This document shows, one piece after another, positions 8,033-16,096 of a stretch of 38,506 nucleotides of DNA. This DNA comes from JBMOPD01 sp049323615 (GTDB lineage: Bacteria > Bacillota > Desulfotomaculia > Desulfotomaculales > Desulfocucumaceae): positions 1-38,506 of the forward strand of contig JBMOPD010000063.1 in NCBI GenBank assembly GCA_049323615.1, in the 5' to 3' direction. How positions within the stretch are numbered: the first letter of the stretch is position 1; every line of letters starts with the position of its first letter. A program made the translations under genes and the position numbers. The notes under the pieces are model-generated. The model did not search any database, was not told the origin of the DNA, and worked only from the letters and a program-made list of their open reading frames with translations.

Positions 8033-9229
8033 ATGCAATGTCAGGAAATTAAAGAACTGCTATCGGTGTACATTGACGGCATGCTGGATCCCTCTGCCAA
8101 AAACAAGGTAGACATTCACCTTGAGCAGTGCCCGGCGTGCCGGTCGGAATTTGAAAACTTAAAAATGGTGGTCACCCTGGTGCATGAACTGCCCCAGGTG
8201 AGTCCCCCCGCCGATTTCAGGCGGAATTTACGGCGCAGGCTTGAGCACATGGCCGGGCCGGGGAAGAAAGCGGGCTGGATACAAAGGCTGGCCACGGGCA
8301 GGTGGTCGGGTATTATGGCGGTTGCCGCCAGTTTCCTTTTGGTAATTGGTATTGCTTCCGCATGGTACGGTATGTCGGGGATGTACGGAGTTTCTAAGCA
8401 GCCCGTACAGGTAAGCAGTTACGACGCGAAGGAAAATGCTGCTCCCGTTGAGGTGCTTTCCGGTTCCAAGGGAGCGGACGGTTCCCGGGAGAGCAATGCA
8501 ATAACTGGTGAATCGGAAAGCTCCGGCTCCGGAGCAATTGTACATTACATGCGCATTAAGGAGCAGGAAGCGGACAGCGGTGCAGCATATTCCGTGACAA
8601 GCGACGCTGCCCCTGCTCCCGTGAAAAAGATTCCGCCCCCCGTAACACCTCCCGTAAGCCAGGAAAATTCAACCCAGGAAAGGAAACTGGCGGTGGAAAA
8701 CGGGATGGCCGGTGTAACTGCCCGGGGTGTTCCCGCGGCGCCCCCCGCCGGCCAGGCTGAACAGTCAAAACAGGCCGTTATTGATGTGAAGGTGGAGCAG
8801 AAAGCCGCGGCTGTCCGGGAGATCTTCGATATTGCCCGTAAATACGGCGGGGAAGCCCTGGTCCTGCCGGACACCGGCGGCAGGGAGATATTGGTGAAAG
8901 TGCCGGGCACCCGGCTTGAACAGGCTATCGCGGACATTGGTAAAACCGGCCGGATCACCAGGCAGGAATACCCGGTGCAGGATGTGAACAAGGATTCCGC
9001 CAGGATTGTGACAACAGCGGCCACCCCGGCGCCCACCCAGAAGAGCGACGGGATAGAGAAAGACGGCAAGGGCGGCGGCGTGCCGGAAGCCCCGGCGCCA
9101 GGATCCCCGGCGCCGGGATCAACAGTCCAGCCGGCGGGGACCCAGGGGGAAATTAAGAAAGAAAAACAGGAGCAGCCCGCTGTTAATGGCGGTACACCCA
9201 TGGCCAGCATCAGGGTCAGGCTGGAATAA
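8033..9229 (+). CDS. Membrane anti-sigma factor with zinc-finger (zf-HC2) domain
   Basis: About 398 residues. The N-terminal anti-sigma domain has the zinc-binding HLEQCPACRSE signature (HxxxCxxC) near residue 30. One TM helix follows at about 95-115 (WSGIMAVAASFLLVIGIASAW). The long outer part is low-complexity, rich in Pro, Ala, Ser and Gln, with a compact stretch at about 255-305 (VREIFDIARKYGGEALVLPD, then EILVKVPGTRLEQAIADIG) resembling a small alpha/beta sensor domain. I prefer ATG 8033, correctly spaced from ggagg (8021-8025), over the GTG at 8027 that lies within that site. It should bind the sigma factor encoded just upstream until proteolysis or a signal releases it. It is about twice the length of RsiW; what the extra-membrane part senses is unknown. 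Confidence 0.85.
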   Translation: MQCQEIKELLSVYIDGMLDPSAKNKVDIHLEQCPACRSEFENLKMVVTLVHELPQVSPPADFRRNLRRRLEHMAGPGKKAGWIQRLATGRWSGIMAVAASFLLVIGIASAWYGMSGMYGVSKQPVQVSSYDAKENAAPVEVLSGSKGADGSRESNAITGESESSGSGAIVHYMRIKEQEADSGAAYSVTSDAAPAPVKKIPPPVTPPVSQENSTQERKLAVENGMAGVTARGVPAAPPAGQAEQSKQAVIDVKVEQKAAAVREIFDIARKYGGEALVLPDTGGREILVKVPGTRLEQAIADIGKTGRITRQEYPVQDVNKDSARIVTTAATPAPTQKSDGIEKDGKGGGVPEAPAPGSPAPGSTVQPAGTQGEIKKEKQEQPAVNGGTPMASIRVRLE

Positions 9230-9317
9230 TTTGCGGCGAAAAAGGAAAAGCCCTTTCCGGTATAGAAAAGAGCTAATAACACTTACTAACAAGGATGGGG
9301 AGGGCTGGGAGTGAGGC

Positions 9318-11126
9318 GTGAGAGGCCTTTCACTCAATCGGGTCATGAGACTGGAGTTTAAAACCGGACTGATTAAGAAGCTGGGCCGGGTGGCCCTGGG
9401 AAAAGAGCCGGCGGATATAATTTTAAGCAACTGCGATGTGCTTAATGTTTATACCGGGGAGACCCTGAAGGATCAGCAGCTGCTTATTGCCGGAGACAGG
9501 ATCGCCTATGTGGGATCCCGGGGTGAGGGTAATTTCCCCGTGGGGCCCGATACCACGGTGATTGATTTGGCAGGCCGGGTGGTGATTCCCGGCCTGATTG
9601 ACGGGCACATACACATGGACGCCTGGATAAGGGTGGGGGAATTCGTCCGGCTGTCCCTTCCCGGGGGAACCACCACCATTATCAACGACTGCGGGGTGTC
9701 GGCCACCGCCATGGGGGCCGCAGGGGTAAAGGCCTTTCTGCAGCAGTGCAGGAACCAGCCCCAGAGGTTTTTTGCCATGGCGCCCACCATTTCTTACCTC
9801 TGTTCCGACAGGGGGGGCGGGAAAAAGTCCGTCGATACCCGGGGGATGATTGAGCTTCTGGACCTGCCGGAGGTGGTGGGGCTGGGCGAGATATACTGGA
9901 CCCACCTGAACGGCGACCCGGATGAAGGGCTGGTTGAACTGATCGGGGCGGCCATTGCCCGGGGAAAAACGGTGGAGGGGCACGGCGCCGGGGCCAGGAA
10001 GCAGAAGCTGGCGGCCCTGGTGGCTTACGGCGCCGACGCCTGTCACGAACCCATTACCGCCGAGGAGGTGCGGGAAAGGCTCCGCCTGGGCCTGGCCACC
10101 ATGATCCGGGAGGGATCGGTGCGCCGCGAACTGGAGGAGGTCATCGGCCCGCTGGCCGGGATGAACCTGGACCTCCGCCGGGCAATACTTGTTTCCGACG
10201 GGGTCTGGCCCGGCGTCCTGATGCGCCGGGGGCACATGGATTATATCGTGCAGAAGGCCATCGACCTGGGGCTGGACCCGGTGGAGGCCATCCGCATGGC
10301 CACCCTTAATGTAGCCGAGCACTTCCACCTGGCCGGGGACCTGGGGGGGATTGCCCCGGGAAAATGCGCCGACCTGGTGGTTATTCCCGATCTGCGGACC
10401 ATCAAGGCCAGGCTGGTGATCTGCAAGGGGAAGCTGGTGGCGGGGGAAGGGAAGCTTGTGGTAAGCACGGCCGGGGAAGACTATCCCCCCGGTGCATATG
10501 AATGTGTCAGCCTGCCCCGGGTAACCCCCGAATTTTTCAGCGTTCCGGCCGGCGGCCGGGAGGCTGAGGTGAGGGCCATCCAGCTGGTGACCAGTATCGT
10601 CAACCGGGAGATTACACTGACCCTGCCGGTGGTTAACGGAGAGGTGGCCGCAGGCGGGGCCGGGGACGTGGTCAAGGCGGCCGTGCTGGAAAGGTATGCA
10701 GGGAGCGGGCGCAAGGCCATAGGGTTTATAAAGGGCAGCGGCCTGAGCCGGGGCGCGCTGGCCACCAGCTTCAGTTTTGACGAGGGCAACCTGGTGGTGG
10801 TGGGCTGCGATGACCGGGATATGGCCGCCGCGGTAAACCGGGTCAGGGAACTGAAAGGCGGCCTGGTGTACTGCTGCGGGGGGCAGGTGGTGGAGGAGAT
10901 CGCCATGCCCATTTTCGGCGCCGTTTCGGATCTCAGCGGGCCGGAAGTGGCCGCCCGGGTTGAATCCATGGAGAAGGCTTTAAAGGCTGCGGGCTGGCTG
11001 CTGGAGAACCCGCTGCTGACCATCTTCACCATCACCTTCACGGCCATACCGTCCATCAGGCTTTTGGCCCGCGGGTACTGGCTGGCCAAGGAAAGCCGGG
11101 TGGTGGACATCTTTCCGGGGGTTTAG
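9318..11126 (+). CDS. Adenine deaminase-family amidohydrolase
   Basis: A 602-residue metal-dependent hydrolase with the adenine deaminase (Ade) layout. An N-terminal beta domain is followed by a TIM barrel with the HxH motif in GLIDGHIHMDAW (about 95), GLGEIYW, a His in VEGHGAGARK and HEPITAEEVRERL. The Ade-like block GHMDYIVQKAIDLGLDPVEA and IRMATLNVAEHF, with the metal-ligand Asp in VSDGVWP, comes next, and then a C-terminal Ade domain. Ade converts adenine to hypoxanthine plus ammonia. The usual HIHIESS box is HIHMDAW here, so substrate preference may differ. GTG 9318 is the longest supported start; ATG 9345 is possible but has a weak binding site. It stands alone between the anti-sigma gene and nifU. 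Confidence 0.82.
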   Translation: MRGLSLNRVMRLEFKTGLIKKLGRVALGKEPADIILSNCDVLNVYTGETLKDQQLLIAGDRIAYVGSRGEGNFPVGPDTTVIDLAGRVVIPGLIDGHIHMDAWIRVGEFVRLSLPGGTTTIINDCGVSATAMGAAGVKAFLQQCRNQPQRFFAMAPTISYLCSDRGGGKKSVDTRGMIELLDLPEVVGLGEIYWTHLNGDPDEGLVELIGAAIARGKTVEGHGAGARKQKLAALVAYGADACHEPITAEEVRERLRLGLATMIREGSVRRELEEVIGPLAGMNLDLRRAILVSDGVWPGVLMRRGHMDYIVQKAIDLGLDPVEAIRMATLNVAEHFHLAGDLGGIAPGKCADLVVIPDLRTIKARLVICKGKLVAGEGKLVVSTAGEDYPPGAYECVSLPRVTPEFFSVPAGGREAEVRAIQLVTSIVNREITLTLPVVNGEVAAGGAGDVVKAAVLERYAGSGRKAIGFIKGSGLSRGALATSFSFDEGNLVVVGCDDRDMAAAVNRVRELKGGLVYCCGGQVVEEIAMPIFGAVSDLSGPEVAARVESMEKALKAAGWLLENPLLTIFTITFTAIPSIRLLARGYWLAKESRVVDIFPGV

Positions 11127-11139
11127 AATTATTTTAAAC

Positions 11140-11168
11140 TTGATATAAGCGGCAAAACAAGGTAAAAT
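11140..11168 (+). promoter_or_regulatory. Sigma-A promoter of the nifU-like gene
   Basis: TTGATA (11140-11145), a 17-base spacer and TAAAAT (11163-11168). It sits directly after the amidohydrolase stop codon and about 95 bases before the probable start of the small NifU-type gene. Confidence 0.65.
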
Positions 11169-11263
11169 TAATAGAATCCGGCGGGCGGCACATAATAGAA
11201 ATATTGGCCGCACTGTCGAAAGATGTTTATTTTTTCTGGAGGAAAGGAGGTCCGCCACAGACT

Positions 11264-11485
11264 GTGAAGGAAAAGGTAGAAGCGGTTTTAGATAAAGTCC
11301 GGCCCGCGCTGGTCAGGGATGGAGGAAACGTTGAGCTGGTTGACGTTACCCCTGATGGAAAGGTGAAAGTCAAGCTGGTAGGTGCCTGCGGCAGCTGTCC
11401 CATGTCTACTTATACCCTGAAAATGGCCATTGAAAGAACCATCAAGCAGGAAATTCCTGAAGTTAAAGAAGTCATACAGGTATAG
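11264..11485 (+). CDS. NifU-like C-terminal-domain Fe-S scaffold protein
   Basis: A 73-residue protein made only of the NifU C-terminal domain: MKEKVEAVLDKVRPALVRDG, GGNVELVDV, then the cluster-binding GACGSCPMSTYTLK (CxxC) and IPEVKEVIQV at the end. Such small Nfu proteins carry and deliver iron-sulfur clusters in the cytoplasm. The open frame extends upstream to 11204, but GTG 11264 gives the family's standard N-terminus; the strong aaaggagg (11243-11250) is 13 bases away, longer than ideal. It has its own promoter at 11140 and ends in a terminator shared with yedF on the other strand. Confidence 0.9.
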   Translation: MKEKVEAVLDKVRPALVRDGGNVELVDVTPDGKVKVKLVGACGSCPMSTYTLKMAIERTIKQEIPEVKEVIQV

Positions 11486-11500
11486 TTTTTATTGAGTGAA

Positions 11501-11542
11501 AAAATAAAAGAGGCTCTGAAGGCGGAGCCTCTTTTATTTTTT
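11501..11542. terminator. Bidirectional terminator between nifU-like gene and yedF
   Basis: A perfect 16-base-pair stem, 11501-11516 with 11525-11540 (aaaataaaagaggctc / gagcctcttttatttt), has an 8-base loop. Its A-rich left and T-rich right flanks let it end transcripts from both the + strand gene and the minus-strand selD-yedF unit. Confidence 0.92.
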
Positions 11543-11553
11543 GTAGGGCGTTT

Positions 11554-12165
11554 TTATGGTATGGTGATTACCTTGGCGCTTTCCGACATGTAGCCGTTTA
11601 TTTCCAGCATGTTGCCGACCCTGCCCACATCCAGTTTATCCTTCAGTTTGTAATACTCCAGGCAGGTGCCGCAGGATATCAGTTCGGTGCCCCTGGCGGA
11701 AAGGGACTGCAGCTGTTCCAGGACGGGGGATCCCAGGCAGGTCAGGAATACCCCGCTGTTGAGAAACAGCAGGGCTTTGGGGGGCGGGTCCATTTCATTG
11801 ATGGTCACCGCCAGGCTTTTCATCAATACCTGGCCCAGGTCGGGGGATCCCTGGCCCAGCATGTTGGTTGTGATCAGGTATACTGTCGAATTTAAACCCT
11901 CTGCCCGCGGGGATGCGGCCTGAATCTTTCCGGTAACCGCGGGGCTGCCCTTGGTTATGGTTATCTGGTAGCCTTCCCCCGTTTTTTCAACCTCGGCCTT
12001 AAAACCGGCGTTCCTGGCAAAAAGCGTGACGTTTTCCCTGGCCGTGTCGTTGTCCACCAGCACAACGACCGTGCCCTGATCAATCGAGTCGAGGGCCTTT
12101 TTTGTTTTGATTACCGGCTGGGGGCAGGCCAGGCCCCGGCATTCTACCCTTATTGTATCGGACAC
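11554..12165 (-). CDS. yedF: Selenium metabolism protein YedF (TusA plus DsrE-like domains)
   Basis: A 203-residue protein with an N-terminal TusA/SirA domain (about 5-70) carrying the sulfur- or selenium-carrier Cys in CRGLACPQPVIKTK. The C-terminal DsrE/DsrF-like domain (about 95-200) includes GVFLTCLGSPVLEQL and LISCGTCLEYYKL. In selenium-using anaerobes YedF sits with selD and is thought to handle reduced selenium for SelD. Here GTG 12165 begins three bases after the selD stop codon, with AAGGAG (12183-12178) as binding site inside the end of selD. The two genes are clearly one operon. The exact biochemical step remains unproven for the family. Confidence 0.93.
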   Translation of the reverse strand: MSDTIRVECRGLACPQPVIKTKKALDSIDQGTVVVLVDNDTARENVTLFARNAGFKAEVEKTGEGYQITITKGSPAVTGKIQAASPRAEGLNSTVYLITTNMLGQGSPDLGQVLMKSLAVTINEMDPPPKALLFLNSGVFLTCLGSPVLEQLQSLSARGTELISCGTCLEYYKLKDKLDVGRVGNMLEINGYMSESAKVITIP

Positions 12166-12168
12166 GGT

Positions 12169-13218
12169 TTATTTTCTCTCCTTTAATAATAAATCAATGG
12201 GGACCGGCCCCTTTTCCCTCACTCTGCCCACCACGGCGGCCCGCACGCCCTCCTGTTTCATTTCCTCCATCATTAAATCAAGCTTGGGGCCCGGAACCGA
12301 GATCAACAGGCCGCCTGATGTCTGGGGATCAAAAAATATGGCTATGTCTTCGGGACCCAGCTTTTCGGGGATGTTCACCCGGCCGGCCATGAAGTCCCGG
12401 TTGGCGTAAGCGCCGGCGGGTATCATGCCCATTGCCGCCAGTTCCCTCACCCCGGGCAGCACGGGTACGCTGCCGGCCCATATCTCCAGGGATGCCCCGC
12501 TGGCCAGCGCCATTTCGGCGGCGTGTCCCAGCAGGCCGAAGCCCGTAATGTCCGTGCAGGACGAGGCGCCGCACCGGACCATAACCTCGGCCGCGCTCCG
12601 GTTCAGTTCCAGCATGTTTTCCAGGGCGGCCCGCACCGGCTCCGGGGGCGCCAGTTCGCCCTTTGCGGCGGTGTTTATAATCCCCGTGCCCAGCGGCTTG
12701 GTCAGCACCAGGAATTCGCCCGGGGAGGCCCCGGCGTTGGACAGCACCTTGCCGGGGTGCACCAGCCCGGTGACGGCCAGCCCGTACTTGGGCTCGTTGT
12801 CCTGGACGGTGTGCCCCCCGGCTATGATGGCCCCGGCTTCAGCCACCTTGCGGGCCCCGCCCCGGAGGATTTCCTCCAGCACTTCCGCCGGCAGGCAATT
12901 GGGGAAGCAGACTATGTTCAGCGCCAGGAGGGGTTTTCCGCCCATGGCGTAGACATCGCTCAGGGAATTGGCCGCGGCTATCTGGCCGAAAAGGTACGGA
13001 TCGTCCACCACCGGGGTGAAGAAGTCCACTGTCTGAATCAGGGCCAGCTCGTCGTTCAGCCTGTATACCGCGGCGTCGTCGGAGGTGTCCGGCCCCACCA
13101 TCAGGTTGGGGTCGGTCACTGCGGGAAGCTGTCGCAGAACCTGCGACAGGGCGGCAGGCGCCAGTTTTGACGCTCACCCGGAGGCTGCGGTCATTTGGGT
13201 CAGTTTAAATTCCGCCAC
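12169..13218 (-). CDS. selD: Selenide, water dikinase SelD, selenocysteine-containing
   Basis: SelD makes selenophosphate from selenide and ATP, the selenium donor for Sec-tRNA. The longest stop-free frame starts internally (VTDPNLMVGPDTSDDAAVYR), but the same frame continues upstream through a TGA at 13176-13174. Read with Sec it begins MAEFKLTQMTAASGUASKLA, the normal SelD N-terminus with Sec15 at the catalytic Cys/Sec position and Lys18 three residues on. GTG 13218 is preceded by ggggagggg. The total is 349 residues, the family length. Later motifs include DDAAVYRL, TVDFFTPVVDDPY, DVYAMGGKPLLALN, GGHTVQDNEPKYG, TDITGFGLLGHA and PQTSGGLLI. A SECIS-like hairpin lies 24 bases after the UGA. 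Automatic annotation would probably cut the first 33 residues. Confidence 0.94.
13129..13149 (-). promoter_or_regulatory. Bacterial SECIS-like hairpin in selD
   Basis: On the minus strand ctgtcgca (13149-13142), loop ggttc (13141-13137) and tgcgacag (13136-13129) form a perfect 8-bp stem. It begins 24 bases after the UGA, so the apical loop starts 32 bases after it. The apex GCAGGTTCTGC strongly resembles the SelB-binding apex of the E. coli fdhF SECIS (GCAGGTCTGC). Confidence 0.85.
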
Positions 13219-13433
13219 CTGTTCATTTCCCCTCCCCCTGGTCTTTATTTTTACCGCATGTTGCCGGCCTTTAAATCAGTTATATATTACCATCAATAAG
13301 AATAAAAATTAATTTCTATAAATATTTTTTTATTTTCCCCCGCCGGTTATAAACAATCCTTTGCTTCCTGTTTTATCCATCGGCAGTAATGTTCTACCAA
13401 ATTTTTTCATATATTTTCTCGAGGGGGGTTACC
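13219..13433. other. Divergent promoter region between selD and yqfC
   Basis: 215 bases between the start codons of selD (minus) and yqfC (plus). The middle (about 13280-13340) is very AT-rich and must hold both promoters. yqfC-type genes are SigE-dependent in Bacillus, but I could not pick a reliable -35/-10 pair for either direction. Binding sites are ggggagggg for selD and gaggggggt (13421-13429) for yqfC. Confidence 0.45.
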
Positions 13434-13718
13434 ATGGCCTGGGGAGATTTCATGAAAAAGTTCAAAAGGCAGATGTCCGACATGCTGGAGATTCCCAGCG
13501 ATATTATTATGGATCTGCCCAAAATAGTGCTGGTCGGAGACCTGCAGCTGTTTATCGAAAACCACCGGGGTATTGTTGAATACTCCTCGGAAAATGTGCG
13601 GGTTAATGTGGGCGACTACGAGGTGGCCGTTTCCGGTGAGGGGTTGCTCCTGCGCAATATACTGCCCGATGAAATTTGCCTGGAGGGCCGCATTAAAAGT
13701 GTGCATTTCATTCGCTGA
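13434..13718 (+). CDS. yqfC: Sporulation protein YqfC
   Basis: A 94-residue protein of the YabP/YqfC family. It starts MAWGDFMKKFKRQMSDMLEI and contains the family's DIIMDLPKIVLVGDLQLFIE and ENHRGIVEYSSENVRV. In Bacillus the yqfCD pair is expressed in the mother cell during sporulation; molecular function is not settled. ATG 13434 has a strong binding site five bases upstream; the upstream frame (from 13389) is not needed. yqfD follows directly, the standard arrangement. Confidence 0.9.
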   Translation: MAWGDFMKKFKRQMSDMLEIPSDIIMDLPKIVLVGDLQLFIENHRGIVEYSSENVRVNVGDYEVAVSGEGLLLRNILPDEICLEGRIKSVHFIR

Positions 13719-13777
13719 AAGAAGGGGACAGCCTTCGGAATGGTTTATATATCCGGGGCCGGATGGAGGGATGGGAC

Positions 13778-15025
13778 TTGTTTCTGTTCAGGCTGCTATC
13801 GTTTATCTTTGGCTATGTGAGCATGCTGGTAAAGGGGGAAAACCTGGAAAAATTCCTGAACATGGCGGCCAGCAGGGGGATATACCTGTGGGATATTAAA
13901 AAAATGGGGGAAAACGAGATTTTAGTAAAGACCAGGCTGAGCGCGGTCAGGCCGCTCAGGCATATAGGCCGGAACACCAAAAGCCGCTTCAGCTTTAAAG
14001 GCAGGGAAGGGCTGCCTTTTATAATCAGCCGCATCAGAAAAAGGAAATCTTTGATCATCGGGGCGGTATTTTTTTTATCCGGGCTGTACGTCCTCAGTTC
14101 CTTTGTCTGGTTCATCGACATTAAAGGCAACCAGCAGCTGCCGGCGGACAGGATACTGAAAACGGCCGCCGAGGCCGGGCTTAAGGTTGGATCGTGCAAA
14201 TTCAGGGTGGATCAGGAACAGGTGGAAAGCCTGATCCGGGAACGCATACCGGAAGTGTCCTATGTCGGGGTAAATATAAGCGGCACCAGGGCCACCATTG
14301 AAATTGCCGAAAAAATAATCATCCAAAGGCCGCAGCTGCAGCCGGCTCACATTGTTGCCAAAAAGGCCGGCCTGGTCAAGGAAGTGCTGGTCCTGGTGGG
14401 CAATCCGGCGGTTAAGGAGGGGGACACCGTTGTGCCGGGGCAGGTTTTGATATCCGGTGTTATACCGCCGCCGGAGGAACAGAACCCCGGCCTGGCCGGA
14501 AATGTCCCCGGCGACCGGGTTAAACCGGATCCGCCGGCGCCCCCCGCTTATGTCCACGCCAGGGGCGTGGTGAGGGCCAGGGTCTGGTACGAGGGTTACG
14601 GGGAAGCTCCCCTGGTGGAGGAGGGAACCAGGGAGACCGGCAATTCCTTTTCCAGGGTTTGTATTAAAATTGCCGGCAAGGAAATAATTTTATCAGGCAC
14701 ACAAAAAATTCCTTTTAATACATATAAAATTGAAAGGGAAGTTAAAAAACTGCCCAGTTGGAGGAATCTTTCAATACCCGTCGAACATATATCAGAAAAA
14801 TACTTTGAAGTTGAGAATTACAGGGAAAGCCGCAGCCGTGCCGTAGCCCTTGAACTGGCCCGGCGGAAAGCCCTGGCCTCGGCCAGGGCGGGTATTACCG
14901 GTGAAGTTCATGTGATCGAAGAAAAAACCAGTGAAGTTTCTTTAAAGAACCCGGAAAACCTGGTCAGGGTCAGGGCTTACATTGAGGCCCTGGAGGATAT
15001 AGGGGTGGAAAAACCGATAAAGTGA
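13778..15025 (+). CDS. yqfD: Sporulation protein YqfD
   Basis: About 415 residues. Features are a short N-terminal region (FLFRLLSFIFGYVSMLVKG), a TM helix at about 90-110 (SLIIGAVFFLSGLYVLSSFV), an adjoining extracytoplasmic FtsQ/POTRA-like stretch (FIDIKGNQQLPADRILKTAA, then IPEVSYVGVNISGTRATIEI) and a long C-terminal domain. A Pro-rich insert is near 240-260. It is needed for efficient sporulation in Bacillus and expressed under SigE. TTG 13778 is well spaced from ggaggga (13764-13770); ATG 13763, in frame, is the alternative and would add five residues. It is probably co-transcribed with yqfC and phoH. Confidence 0.88.
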   Translation: MFLFRLLSFIFGYVSMLVKGENLEKFLNMAASRGIYLWDIKKMGENEILVKTRLSAVRPLRHIGRNTKSRFSFKGREGLPFIISRIRKRKSLIIGAVFFLSGLYVLSSFVWFIDIKGNQQLPADRILKTAAEAGLKVGSCKFRVDQEQVESLIRERIPEVSYVGVNISGTRATIEIAEKIIIQRPQLQPAHIVAKKAGLVKEVLVLVGNPAVKEGDTVVPGQVLISGVIPPPEEQNPGLAGNVPGDRVKPDPPAPPAYVHARGVVRARVWYEGYGEAPLVEEGTRETGNSFSRVCIKIAGKEIILSGTQKIPFNTYKIEREVKKLPSWRNLSIPVEHISEKYFEVENYRESRSRAVALELARRKALASARAGITGEVHVIEEKTSEVSLKNPENLVRVRAYIEALEDIGVEKPIK

Positions 15026-15041
15026 CTCTATGGCACTGACA

Positions 15042-15067
15042 CCCGACGACAGACGACTGACGACCGG
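15042..15067. repeat. Short intergenic GACGAC-type repeat
   Basis: Tandem-like cccgacgacagacgactgac followed by gaccg, just before phoH. The 13-mer cgactgacgaccg recurs, on the other strand, at about 28200-28216 before ppsR. Confidence 0.6.
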
Positions 15068-15086
15068 AACGGGAGGTATGCATTTA

Positions 15087-16058
15087 TTGCCGGAAAATAC
15101 CGAAGCCAGGGTGATGCTGGAGGACATAGGGGCTGCGGCCGAAATATTCGGGCGCAACGATGAGCATTTAGCCCTTATCGAACGGGTTCTTGGAGTAAGG
15201 GTGGTGGTCCGGGGAGAGGAACTGGTCATTCTGGGAAATCCCGGGCAGGTGACTCTGGCCGAAGAGGTTTTTAACCAGCTGCAGAAATTTTACCGGGCCG
15301 GGAACCGCCTGACCCTGCACGAAATAAATTATGCCCTCAAGTCGGTAAAGGCCGGTGTAAAGGACGCCCTTTCCAGCCTGGCCACCGATATCTCCCTGAT
15401 CACCTTCAGGGGTAAGCAGATTAAGCCCAAAACACTGGGGCAAAAGCTGTACCTGGAGGCCATAAGGAAGCATGACATAGTCTTTGCCATCGGTCCCGCC
15501 GGGACAGGGAAAACTTACCTGGCGGTGGTTATGGCCATCCGGGCGCTGCGCAACAAGGAAGTGCAGAGGCTGGTGCTGACCAGGCCGGCGGTGGAGGCCG
15601 GTGAAAAGCTGGGCTTTTTGCCCGGCGACCTGCAGGAGAAGGTTGATCCTTATTTAAGGCCTCTTTATGATGCCCTTTATGACGTGCTGGGTATGGAAAA
15701 TACCCAAAAATACCTGGAAAAGAATATTATTGAGATTGCCCCCCTGGCCTACATGAGGGGCAGGACCCTGGACGACGCCTTCATTATACTGGACGAGGCC
15801 CAAAATACAACCATCGAGCAGATGAAAATGTTTTTAACCAGGCTGGGCTTCGGGTCCAAGGCCATCATTACCGGAGACATCACCCAGATCGACCTGCCCA
15901 GGGGACAGGTGCCGGGCCTTGTTCACGCCCAGAAGATACTGGCCAGTGTTAAAGAAATTGCATTTCACTACCTGACGGGGGAGGACATTGTCCGCCACCC
16001 CCTGGTGCAGGACATTATCAGGGCATATGAAGAAGCGGGCCGGGAAGCCGGAGGCTAA
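15087..16058 (+). CDS. phoH: PhoH-family ATPase
   Basis: About 323 residues. An N-terminal KH-like region (EDIGAAAEIFGRNDEHLALI) precedes a P-loop ATPase domain with Walker A GPAGTGKTYLAVVMAI, LTRPAVEAGEKLGFLPGDLQ, Walker B AFIILDEAQNTT and the downstream ITGDITQIDLPRGQ. PhoH-like proteins are predicted RNA-linked ATPases/helicases and often sit beside ybeY, as here. The open frame begins at 15030, but that segment is the intergenic repeat. ATG 15078 directly abuts gggaggt (15071-15077), so TTG 15087, nine bases from it, is the best start. It lies in the yqfCD-phoH-pgpH-ybeY run. Confidence 0.93.
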   Translation: MPENTEARVMLEDIGAAAEIFGRNDEHLALIERVLGVRVVVRGEELVILGNPGQVTLAEEVFNQLQKFYRAGNRLTLHEINYALKSVKAGVKDALSSLATDISLITFRGKQIKPKTLGQKLYLEAIRKHDIVFAIGPAGTGKTYLAVVMAIRALRNKEVQRLVLTRPAVEAGEKLGFLPGDLQEKVDPYLRPLYDALYDVLGMENTQKYLEKNIIEIAPLAYMRGRTLDDAFIILDEAQNTTIEQMKMFLTRLGFGSKAIITGDITQIDLPRGQVPGLVHAQKILASVKEIAFHYLTGEDIVRHPLVQDIIRAYEEAGREAGG

Positions 16059-16096
16059 GTCAATTTTTGATATTCTTCATGGTGGGAGAGTAAAAA

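Noticed and set aside
8545..9282. 245-residue open frame on the minus strand opposite the anti-sigma gene
   Set aside because: It is the antisense of a GC-rich, Pro/Ala-rich coding region; composition is repetitive, and no binding site or recognisable domain is present.
9423..10328. 301-residue minus-strand open frame opposite the amidohydrolase
   Set aside because: Shadow of the real gene, whose + strand frame has clear catalytic motifs; the antisense product has no recognisable fold.
12169..13119. selD annotated as a 316-residue protein starting at the internal GTG
   Set aside because: That version lacks the catalytic Cys/Sec and Lys region that all SelD proteins need; the Sec-containing reading from 13218 fits family length and sequence.
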